Positions 34,704 to 43,700 of a DNA stretch of 64,000 nt are shown here, piece after piece. Each line of letters starts with the position of its first letter. Position 1 is the stretch's first letter. The translations under genes were made by a program, and so were the position numbers. Source of the DNA: Coleofasciculaceae cyanobacterium (GTDB lineage Bacteria; Cyanobacteriota; Cyanobacteriia; Cyanobacteriales; Xenococcaceae); NCBI GenBank assembly GCA_036703275.1, contig DATNPK010000102.1, forward strand, positions 1-64,000, given 5' to 3'. The notes below the pieces were generated by a model. The model saw only the letters and a list, made by a program, of their open reading frames with translations, was not told the DNA's origin and made no database searches.

Positions 34704-35978
34704 TCAACTTAACAAATCTGTTAAACTCGGGAGCTTTTTATCCTGACTGCTGCCCACAGCCAGCTTCTTAATGAGCAAAGCGCTATTGTAGTCACGATCG
34801 CAGCTAAGGAAGCAGGCATCGCATTCATGCCAACGGTCGGATAGTGTTTTACTTACTCTATTTAAACATCGGCTGCAATGCTGACTGGTCCCGAAGGGAC
34901 TGACTTTAACTATTCTAGTTCCGTACTTTTGGGCTACAGCCGCCAGTATTTCTAGAAACCGCCTACTCCATTGTCAGTCCATGACTTGTTCATTCCTGCC
35001 GATGCTGCTTGTCCATTAGGAACGAATACACCGTCTACTTTCTTAGGCTTGTTCCTACGCTTCAAGTTGCGAATCTTCAGATCTTCAATAGCCAATACTT
35101 GACAGTTTTTAGCTAACTTATGGGCTTCGTTATAGTGCCAATGTTTTCTTTGCCTAGCTATCTTTTGATGAAGTCTAGATATTGCCCGTCGCACGAGTCT
35201 TTTCGCCTTCAGTGTTCGGTTTTTGTCTTCCAGTTTTTTTTGCAGTTTAGCTAGCTTAGGTTCAGATTTTCTTAGATGTTTTTGCGGGTTAGCTTGATTA
35301 TTTTGAGAGTCTACATATAGTTTCTCAAGACCAATATCTATTCCAGTTGTATTTGATTCAGTAGCAATTGTATCTATCTCTATCTCAGGGACAGTCTTGT
35401 CTTCTACCGACAAATTAATGTAGTAACCATCTGCTTTTTTGGTAATAGAAACAGTCTTTAATTTGAACCCTGGCTCAATATTTCTGGACTTGATGAACTT
35501 CAGTACGCCTAACTTTGGTAATTTGATTTTGCAACCGATTAGATTTTTATCTGGTACTTTTGGGAACGTGAATGTTCGATACCTCATTTTGTTTTTAAAC
35601 CGAGGTCGTCCATTTCTCTTGCCTTTTGAGTCTCCGAATACGAATACTATCGAACGCTAGTTTTACCCGTTTTACGCAGTCTTGAAGTACCTGAGAGTAT
35701 ATATTTTTGTACCAAGGTCGCTCTTGTTTGAGTTGAGGTAAAGTAGCTGATTGGCTATGCCAACTGGGATTGTTCCTTAACTCTCCACTTCCTATTTCGC
35801 ACCAACGCAAACAATAATCTCCTTGAGGGATTACCAGATTGCAACGATTCATTTGCCACCAGCGAAATCTATCAGCCAACAAATAGTTGTATTGATGTCG
35901 CAACATATCTAGCCAGCGATCGATTTCTTGACGCTGACTAGCTGTTGGGTTCAATTTATACTGATAGGTTTTTCTCAT
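34704..35978 (-). pseudogene. tnpB: tnpB (RNA-guided nuclease/IS605 accessory protein) broken by two frameshifts
   Basis: The protein is spread over three frames. An N-part (MRKTYQYKLNPTASQRQEID) ends at 35595. The middle (GRPRFKNKMRYRTFTFPKVP, then DIGLEKLYVDS and LAIEDLKIRNL) ends at 34952. The last part in a third frame contains ILAAVAQKYGTRIV, then CSRC, CDAC and CDRDYNSALL. The breaks lie near 35605-35620 and near 34955-34960. The RuvC-type acidic residues (Asp of DIG, Glu of IEDL, Asp of DRDYNSA) and the zinc-finger cysteines are all still encoded. The decay is therefore by small indels, not catalytic mutations. No functional TnpB can be made without frameshifting. Confidence 0.88.
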
Positions 35979-36021
35979 GGTAAGATACAGTTTATTACTA
36001 ACCGTACTTAAAACTCAATCC

Positions 36022-36447
36022 TTGAAAACTAGTTATCGCAGTACTCGTAGAGCAGTATTTAACTTAACCGTTCATATTGTGCTGGTGACGAAATACAGAC
36101 GCAAGGTTATAGATGCCCAAATGATAGAACAGCTATCTCAGGTCTTTGATTCGGTGTTAAAGTCCTGGGACAGCGAACTAATTGAATTTAATTGCCAAGC
36201 CGACCACGCCCACTTAATCGTGTCCTATCCCCCGCACAAACTATTAAGTAGCTTAATAGCCAATTTAAAAGCCACATCTTCTAAAAGAATGTGGCTTCAT
36301 CATGAGTCTTTGCTGTCTAAGGTGTATTACAAGAAGCGGGTATTTTGGACTGGTGCGTATTTCGTTGCAAGCTGCGGAGAAGTTACGATAGATGTACTGA
36401 GAAAATATGTTCAAAACCAAGATTCTCCTCCTCCCAATAAACCCTGA
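36022..36447 (+). CDS. tnpA: IS200/IS605 transposase TnpA (Y1 HUH)
   Basis: About 141 residues from TTG 36022 (KTSYRSTRRAVFNLTVHIVL), the normal IS200-type length; an ATG at 35977 would add 15 unusual residues. HUH motif DHAHLIV, catalytic Tyr in VLRKYVQNQ, and LVTKYRRKVI at the start are all present and in one frame, so the transposase looks intact. It cuts and joins single-stranded DNA at the terminal hairpins. The start lies close to the divergent tnpB start (35978). Confidence 0.92.
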   Translation: MKTSYRSTRRAVFNLTVHIVLVTKYRRKVIDAQMIEQLSQVFDSVLKSWDSELIEFNCQADHAHLIVSYPPHKLLSSLIANLKATSSKRMWLHHESLLSKVYYKKRVFWTGAYFVASCGEVTIDVLRKYVQNQDSPPPNKP

Positions 36448-36507
36448 CTGGCTTTTATCCCTCACGGGACATGAGGGTCTTCAGCCAGAAGAAAAGATAA
36501 AAATTTA

Positions 36508-37311
36508 GTGACTATAGTTACATTGGCGATCGCTATTTTATTAATTTTGTTGCTGATTCGTCTGAGATACGATCGCTTAGTTAGACAAATATGGCGATCG
36601 CTAAAATCTGAGCCGACTGGGACTATTTTTACCGCAGATCTGGTTGCCGATTTGGCTGAACCAGTACAACGTTATTTTTTACACGCTATTAAACCAGGAA
36701 CACCTTTGGCTTCTTACGTCGAACTAGAAATGAGCGGTAGTTTCCGACTGAAACCTGATGCAGACTGGCTCAGTCTGCAAGCATCACAAATTATTTCTAC
36801 AGCTTCTGGCTTTATCTGGAAAGCAAATATCGGTAAAAGTTGGCTGAAATTTAGCGGTGCAGATTATTACGCTCAGCATCAAGGTAGAGTAAGATTTTCT
36901 TTGTGGGGCTTGATTCCCATGGTTGATGCCCAAAATAAAGATATTAATCGCTCTGGTGTTGGTAGATTATCTATTGAGTATGTCTGGTTGCCGTCGGCTT
37001 TATTACCTCAAAATAATGTAGCTTGGCAGGCTATTTCTGATAATACTATTCAGGCTAATTTTCATATAGACAATGAACCCATCGCTCTGACTTTAAACAT
37101 CGATACCAATGGCAAATTACTCAACGTATCTTTGCCACGTTGGGGAGAGAGAAAAGATGGTCAGTGGCAATATCTTCTTTTGGGCGGAGAAATACAAGCA
37201 GAACAAACTTTTGGCGGATATACTGTTCCTGCCAAGATCGATGCTGGCTATTGGTTTGGCAATAAATATTGGTCATTTTTTCAGGCAACTATTAAACAAG
37301 CAATTTATTAA
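36508..37311 (+). CDS. DUF6544/DUF6920-like membrane-anchored protein, unknown
   Basis: 267 residues from GTG 36508. There is one N-terminal transmembrane helix (VTLAIAILLILLLIRLRY), then a soluble domain with LAEPVQRYFLHAIKPGTPLA, GSFRLKPDADWLSLQASQII, VGRLSIEYVWLPSALLP and VSLPRWGERKDGQWQY. This series fits a family of uncharacterised proteins I know as DUF6544/DUF6920; the number is from memory and less certain than the family itself. The domain probably faces the cytosol or lumen as a lipid- or ligand-binding beta structure. It begins 31 bp past the insertion sequence, which may have displaced its native promoter. Confidence 0.7.
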   Translation: MTIVTLAIAILLILLLIRLRYDRLVRQIWRSLKSEPTGTIFTADLVADLAEPVQRYFLHAIKPGTPLASYVELEMSGSFRLKPDADWLSLQASQIISTASGFIWKANIGKSWLKFSGADYYAQHQGRVRFSLWGLIPMVDAQNKDINRSGVGRLSIEYVWLPSALLPQNNVAWQAISDNTIQANFHIDNEPIALTLNIDTNGKLLNVSLPRWGERKDGQWQYLLLGGEIQAEQTFGGYTVPAKIDAGYWFGNKYWSFFQATIKQAIY

Positions 37312-37413
37312 GTTATTAGGTCATGTTTACTGAAATAGGATGAGTATTTCTCCTATACTTAGCCTTAGCGTTTGTTTGCACCGAGACACGAGCGAGTAAT
37401 TTTGGCTGGCTGG

Positions 37414-38229
37414 TTAATTTTTAATTCCTGTTGAGCCAATCCCCTGAATAAACTGTTTCTGACCAATTAAAAACAGCACTAATACGGGAATAGTAGCAAT
37501 TACCACCGCTGCCATCAGTAATGACCAATCACTAGTAAACTGCTCTTGAAACTCAGATAATGCTAACTGTACCGTTCTCAATTCAGGGCGGGTAGTAAAC
37601 ACCAATGGCTTAAACAAATCATTCCATTCTCCAATAAAGGTAAACAGAAATAAGGTAACTATAGCAGGACGAGATAAAGGTAGCATGATGCGCGTAAGAA
37701 TCTGTAGACGATTTGCACCATCCAATGCAGCAGCCTCTTCTAATTCAATGGGAATACTGGCAAAATATTGACGCATTAGAAAAATGCCAAAACCACTGGC
37801 TGCGGTAGGCAAAATCAGTGACCAATAGCTATTGATTAAATGCGTCCACTTTAAAATAATAAAAATAGGTATTACTAATAATTGAAAAGGTATTACCAAA
37901 GTAGCCAAAATCAACAACAGCATGGCTTGTTTACCTTTAAATTTAAGTCTAGCTAAGGCATATCCTGCCAGGGCAGAAGTAACTATTTGAAAAGCAGTAA
38001 CTCCCAAGGCAACAATAGTAGAGTTAGCAAAAGCCAGTAAAAATTTTCCCTGATGCCATGCTTGCTGATAATTAGCTAGGGTAAAATGATTATCGGCAGT
38101 CGTAAAAGAGCTTTGAAGCACAACTATTAGAGGAAATAAAACAATTATTACTCCAATAATTAAGCCAATTAAAGTTAATAGTTTAGACCAAGAAAGAGGG
38201 AAAGTGGCTAAAAGCGATCGCGGTTTCAT
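37414..38229 (-). CDS. ABC transporter permease, carbohydrate (MalG-like) type, orphan
   Basis: About 271 residues with six hydrophobic helices and the EAA loop EEAAALDGANRLQILTRIML, which docks to the ATPase, followed by LPLSRPAIVTLFLFTFIGEW. This matches the MalG/UgpE inner-membrane permeases of sugar importers. No partner permease, binding protein or ATPase lies within the window, so its partners must be encoded elsewhere, as is common in cyanobacteria. The start is either ATG 38229 or GTG 38244. A short hydrophilic N-terminus favours the ATG. Confidence 0.9.
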   Translation of the reverse strand: MKPRSLLATFPLSWSKLLTLIGLIIGVIIVLFPLIVVLQSSFTTADNHFTLANYQQAWHQGKFLLAFANSTIVALGVTAFQIVTSALAGYALARLKFKGKQAMLLLILATLVIPFQLLVIPIFIILKWTHLINSYWSLILPTAASGFGIFLMRQYFASIPIELEEAAALDGANRLQILTRIMLPLSRPAIVTLFLFTFIGEWNDLFKPLVFTTRPELRTVQLALSEFQEQFTSDWSLLMAAVVIATIPVLVLFLIGQKQFIQGIGSTGIKN

Positions 38230-38422
38230 AAAATAAGCTGGCACTTAAAAATAAGTAACAAACATAATTGAATCGGTTATCAATGTCGCATTCGGGATGC
38301 TTCATCCTTCATCTGTTGGTTAGTTAATCAGCTAAAATCATGTAATACTAATTTTCATAGGTATATTCCTCTTTTTGTGAGGAGCTAAGAGAAAACTCAG
38401 GAGCGAAGTTTTTAGACATAAC

Positions 38423-39433
38423 ATGAGCAAAAAGCGGGTATTATCAGGGATTCAAACTACTGGCAATTTACATTTGGGTAACTATCTGGGTGCGATTCGC
38501 AACTGGGTAGAAATACAGCAGGACTATGATAATTTCTTCTTTTTTGCCGATCTTCATGCTATTACTGTACCCCACGATGCCAAATTATTAGCAGACAATA
38601 CTCTGAAAATGGCAGCGGTGTATCTAGCTAGTGGTATTGATTTACAATGCTCGACTATCTTCGTTCAGTCTCATGTATCTGCTCATAGTGAGCTTGCTTG
38701 GTTACTCAATTGCGTTACGCCCCTTAACTGGTTAGAAAGAATGATTCAGTTTAAGGAAAAAGCCGTTAAACAAGGCGAAAATGTAGGTGTCGGACTACTA
38801 GACTATCCAGTGCTGATGGCAGCAGATATCTTACTTTATGATGCTGACAAAGTACCTGTTGGCGAAGACCAAAAGCAACACCTGGAGTTAACCAGAGATA
38901 TCGCAGCTAGAGTTAACGATCGCTTTGGCAACAAAAAGCAGCCAGTTTTAAAAGTGCCTGACCCCATGATTCGTAAAGAGGGAGCAAGGGTAATGAGTCT
39001 TACTGATGGTACTCAAAAAATGTCCAAGTCCGATCCTTCCGAACTCAGCCGCATTGAGCTACTCGATCCTCCTGATGCGATTAAAAGAAAGATTAAAAAA
39101 TGTAAAACCGATCCAGTAAAAGGACTGACTTTTGACGATCCAGAACGTCCTGAGTGTCACAACTTGCTTACTCTGTATCAAATTCTGGGTAACAAAACCA
39201 AACAAGAGGTTGCAGTAGAATGCCAGGATATGGGGTGGGGTCAATTCAAACCGCTGTTAACTGAAACTGCTATTGAAGCTCTCAAACCTATTCAGAACAA
39301 ATATCATGACTTAATGGGCGATCGCGATTATCTTAATTCCGTGTTGCGCGAAGGTGCAGAACAAGCTAGTAATGTGGCTAACCAAACATTATCTAGAGTT
39401 AAAGATGCTTTAGGATTTTTACCACCCTGTTGA
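38423..39433 (+). CDS. trpS: Tryptophan--tRNA ligase
   Basis: 336 residues, class I synthetase. HIGH-type motif TTGNLHLGNYLGAIRNW near the N-terminus and KMSKS in GTQKMSKSDPSELSR, with SHVSAHSELAWLLNCVTPLN and GVGLLDYPVLMAADILLYDA between. It charges tRNA-Trp in the cytosol. Length and start (ATG 38423, family-like MSKKRVLSGIQTTG) are normal. The MetF-like gene follows 51 bp downstream on the same strand. Confidence 0.97.
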   Translation: MSKKRVLSGIQTTGNLHLGNYLGAIRNWVEIQQDYDNFFFFADLHAITVPHDAKLLADNTLKMAAVYLASGIDLQCSTIFVQSHVSAHSELAWLLNCVTPLNWLERMIQFKEKAVKQGENVGVGLLDYPVLMAADILLYDADKVPVGEDQKQHLELTRDIAARVNDRFGNKKQPVLKVPDPMIRKEGARVMSLTDGTQKMSKSDPSELSRIELLDPPDAIKRKIKKCKTDPVKGLTFDDPERPECHNLLTLYQILGNKTKQEVAVECQDMGWGQFKPLLTETAIEALKPIQNKYHDLMGDRDYLNSVLREGAEQASNVANQTLSRVKDALGFLPPC

Positions 39434-39484
39434 TTCATCATCAATCAATTTTTTAACACTTATAAAAATTAGAGTATATATTCA

Positions 39485-40393
39485 ATGAGTGATAATCTTC
39501 AACAAGCAGCTCTCAATAAAGATTTTCTAGTCACAGCGGAAGTTGCTCCGCCTAAAGGGGGAAACCCAGCGCGGATGCTCGAGGTAGCATCAACATTAAA
39601 GGGTAGGGTTCATGCCGTCAACGTCACCGATGGTAGCCGTGCAGTCTTGAGAATGTCATCTGTGGCTGCTTCAACAATTCTGCTGCATCATGGTATCGAA
39701 CCACTATGTCAGGTTGCCTGTCGCGATCGCAACTGCATTGGATTACAGGCAGATCTTATGGGTGCTTATGCTTTGGGTATTCGTAACGTTCTCGCCCTTA
39801 CAGGAGATCCAGTTAAAGCAGGAGATCACCAAAAATCTCGATCGGTATTTGAATTAGAATCTGTCAGGTTACTCAAGCTGATTAGCAAGCTTAACAGTGG
39901 AGTTGATTTTAACGATAAGGCAATGCCCGATGAAGCCTTAAATTTGTTTGCTGGTGCTGCTGTCGATCCACAACTCAAAAGCTGGTCTAGTCTACAAAAA
40001 AGATTCGAGAAAAAGCTAGAGGCGGGAGCGCAATTTTTCCAAAGTCAAATGATTACTGATTTTGACAAAATGGATAAATTTATGAGCCAAATTGCCTGTG
40101 TTAGCGATAAACCGATCTTAGCGGGAATATTTCTCTTAAAATCTGCTAAAAACGCTCAATTTATCAATAAATACGTGCCTGGCGTTAACATACCCGACAC
40201 CACTATCGAACGTTTAGCCAACGCTGAACAACCGCTTCAAGAAGGAGTTAAAATTGCAGCCGAACAAGTTAAGCTGGCTCAAACTATGTGTCAGGGAGTA
40301 CACCTGATGGCAGTTAAGCGTGAAGACTTAATTCCTGCAATTTTAGATTTGGCAGAAATTAAACCTATATCTACATCGGTTCATAGCTATTAG
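39485..40393 (+). CDS. Methylenetetrahydrofolate reductase-like protein
   Basis: 302 residues with the MTHFR barrel: FLVTAEVAPPKGGNPARMLE, HAVNVTDGSRAVLRMSSVAA, CQVACRDRNCIGLQADLMGA and VLALTGDPVKAGDHQKSRSV. GAQFFQSQMITDFDKM and the LAGIFLLKS segment follow. The enzyme family reduces 5,10-methylene-THF to 5-methyl-THF for methionine synthesis using FAD. This version is the short cyanobacterial type often without a canonical NADH site, so the electron donor is uncertain. It is probably co-transcribed with trpS. Confidence 0.9.
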   Translation: MSDNLQQAALNKDFLVTAEVAPPKGGNPARMLEVASTLKGRVHAVNVTDGSRAVLRMSSVAASTILLHHGIEPLCQVACRDRNCIGLQADLMGAYALGIRNVLALTGDPVKAGDHQKSRSVFELESVRLLKLISKLNSGVDFNDKAMPDEALNLFAGAAVDPQLKSWSSLQKRFEKKLEAGAQFFQSQMITDFDKMDKFMSQIACVSDKPILAGIFLLKSAKNAQFINKYVPGVNIPDTTIERLANAEQPLQEGVKIAAEQVKLAQTMCQGVHLMAVKREDLIPAILDLAEIKPISTSVHSY

Positions 40394-40722
40394 CTCTTAG
40401 CTATTAGCTAAAAAATAGTTAATTAACAATATAGTTTATCGAGCATATAAAACTGCTGTAATTCACCTCAGACGTAATTAATCAATCACGATACAGCAAG
40501 ATGTCTCAAGCGAATCTTGAGCTTTTCGTATTTGGTATTCGCTAACAATTTCTTAAAACTAATGTAATATTAAAAGTTAAGTAAAAACACGTACATATCT
40601 GGAAATTTTTTAGTAGCTTTTATCAAAAGTAATTTGCTTACCTTGCGCTTTCTTATTCTTGAATAATTTACGCTCAACACCCAATTTAAAAAGGGTGTAT
40701 TTAATGTTAATGAATAGCCAAA
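40394..40722. other. Intergenic with heptamer repeat and a small hairpin
   Basis: 329 bp. Heptamer units TAGCTATTAGCTCTTAGCTA start at the MetF-like stop (40386-40414). CTCAAG-CGAAT-CTTGAG (40505-40521) followed by CTTTTCG may terminate the upstream transcript. The remainder should contain the promoter of the GAF-protein gene. Confidence 0.45.
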
Positions 40723-43700
40723 ATGTCTGTAAATAAAACCAATAAAGGCAATGAATTTAGTTCTTGGGTAACGGAAACTAATACCAATTCTGAGACAACT
40801 TTAACTCATATCTCCCAGAATTCTGCTATATCAATTGAAGCCTCTACATTAGCTATCTTTGAATTAGAAGCAGAGCAAGTTAATTCTCATTCAAAGAATG
40901 TCAACCAAAAAGACGAATTAATTGTTGAAACCAAATCAATTTTTCAACGCTTAAAAGCCAAAACAGCAGCTGCTTTAGTCGGCAGTGCGGTAATGCTGCC
41001 CATATTAGCAGTAGGGACAGCAACATATTACTTTGGTAGTCAAGCTATTAATAAACAAACAATCTTGGCAAAACGAGCTAATATTGATTTGGCTGAAACA
41101 GAGTTAGGACGACAACAAAAACTACTAGCGGTCTTGTTAATTGGCACTGGAACAACAGCTTTACTGGCAGGTGCTGTGGCTGCTTTAGGCACGAATCGGC
41201 TGTGGAATGCGTCGAAAAGATCCAGAGAGGAAACCGCCGCCGAAGCGGAAGCTCGATTATATAGAGATTCTATTGATAATTTAAGCCAGTCAGATTCACA
41301 AAAAGATATTGTCAAAGCCATTGTTGAAGAGGCACGCACCTATCTAAATTGCGATCGCGTTATCGTTTATAGCCTCAATCGAGATAAACAAGGCGTGATA
41401 GTAGCAGAATCAGTAGTTGCTGGCTACCCACAAGCATTAGGCAAAACGATAAAAGATCCTTTTGAAGCTAGAGATCTCCACAAGTACCGCGATCGAAGAG
41501 TTAAGGCGATTAACGATCTTAATCAAGTCGAGATGACTTTCGATCATCAAGAACAGCTAGAAGATTTAGAAGTCAAGGCTAATTTGGTTACGCCGATCAT
41601 TAATGACGGGAAGCTCTTTGGTTTACTAGCTGCGCATCAGTGTAGTCAACCGCGCCACTGGCAGCAGGAAGAACTAGAGTTTTTATACCAGCTAGCTAAA
41701 AAAGCCGCTTTAGCTCTGGAAAATGCTCAGTTGCTGGATGATCTGGTTCGTTTTCAAACTCAGGCAGAAAGAGAAAGAAAATGGACGCATTACTTTAACG
41801 ATGCGATTCAATACATCCGTCAATCAATCAAACAAGAAGACATCCTCGAAATCAGTGTCGAAGAAGTCAGAAAAGTCTTAAACTGCGATCGCGTTATCGT
41901 TTATAGTCTTAATCAAGATAACTACGGGGTAGTGGTGGCCGAATCAGTGACAGCGGGTTATCCCAGAGCCTTAAACCAAACCATTGCTGACCCCTGCTTT
42001 GAAGCCAGATATCTCGACAAGTATCGCGATGGCAGAGTTAGCGCCATCAATGACATCTACGCAGCCAGAATGGCTCAATGCTACATCGAAAAGTTAGAAG
42101 AGCTAGAAGTAAAAGCTAATTTAGTCACGCCAATTCTCAACCAAGGGAAGCTATTTGGTTTACTAGTTGCACATCAGTGTAGTCAACCGCGTCACTGGCA
42201 GGATTACGAAATTCGCTGGGTAACTCAGATTGCCACTCAAGTAGGTTTTGCCCTCGATAATGCCCAAGTATTAGCAGCCTCAACGACAATCCAAATTCAG
42301 GCAGAAAGAGAAAGAAAATGGACGCATTACTTTAGCGATGCGATTCAATACATCCGTCAATCAATCAAACAAGAAGACATCCTCAAAATCAGTGTCGAAG
42401 AAGTCAGAAAAGTCTTAAACTGCGATCGCGTTATCGTTTATAGTCTTAATCAAGATAACTACGGGGTAGTGGTGGCCGAATCAGTGACGGCGGGTTATCC
42501 CAGAGCCTTAAACCAAACCATTGCTGACCCCTGCTTTGAAGCTAGATATCTCGACAAGTATCGCGATGGCAGAGTTAGCGCCATTAATGACATCTACGCA
42601 GCCAGAATGACTCAATGCTACATCGAACAGTTAGAAGAGCTAGAAGTCAAAGCTAATTTAGTCACGCCAATTCTCAACCAAGGGAAGCTATTTGGTTTAC
42701 TAGTTACACATCAGTGTAGTCAACCGCGCGACTGGCAGGATTACGAAATTCGCTGGGTAACTCAGATTGCTACTCAAGTAGGTTTTGCCCTCGATAATGC
42801 CACACTACTGAGAAAATTTAAGAATGATGCTTTACCAACGCAACTATTGAACAATTTTAGTCTAGGTATTAGTCCAAGGGTGAACCAATCAAAACTTCTG
42901 GAAATTGCCGTCGAACAAGTTCGTCAGGTAATTCAGCTCGATCGCGTTATGGTCTATCAGTTTGAGGCTAACGCTCACGGAAATATCGCAGCCGAAGCAG
43001 TTGCACCTGGTTATCCTAGAGCCTTGAATTGTCATTATGAAGAAAAATATCATAATGCTAGAATTGAAGCGATCGCTAATATCGATCGGGCTAATTTAAC
43101 TAGCGATCGCTTAGAACAGTTAGAAACGTTAGCAGTCAAAGCTAGTCTGACAGTACCAATTTTGCAGGACGAGCAATTATTTGGTTTACTAATTGGACAT
43201 CAATGCCAACAGTCTTACTTGTGGTCACAGTCAGAAATAGATCTATTTGCTCAATTGGCTCTCCAGTTGGGATTTGCCATTGAGCGAGTTAAGTTAAGAG
43301 AAGAATTAGCTCTAGCCCAAGATTCCCGAAGCAATGAGGTAGATAAACAGCAGCTAGAACAAACGAGTCTCAATCAACGGGTATGGCAAGTAATAAGAGA
43401 AAATCAGGCTACGTTGCCAAGTCTCAAAGCAGCCAAGGGCGATTTTCTCAATCAAGGGTCAGAAATTATCAATAGCGATTTAGCACGCCAGCAACTCAAT
43501 GATGGAGAAATAATACTTCAACCAAAAAATATTCAGCTAGAAGATAATTTAATTTCTACAAAACTGGCGATCGCTGAAGCTACTGATAAAGTTGAGGTCT
43601 TAAAACAGTCTCATCAAAACCTTGACGAGATGGTAAATCTAATCAACGATCTCAAAAAAGAGATCGATCGCCCAGTCAGTCAAACAAAACCAGTCCAGTT

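Larger units (their letters stand above)
34678..36477. mobile_element. IS200/IS605-family insertion sequence with divergent tnpB and tnpA
   Basis: The element is bounded by two related terminal hairpins: CCCTCACG-GGA-CGTGAAGG (34678-34696) and CCCTCA-CGGGACA-TGAGGG (36459-36477). Both carry CCCTCACGGGAC, as expected for the subterminal palindromes recognised by HUH transposases. Between them are tnpB on the minus strand and tnpA on the plus strand, with starts facing apart. IS200/IS605 elements move as single strands and make no target duplication, so exact cleavage sites cannot be set from this copy alone. Confidence 0.85.
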
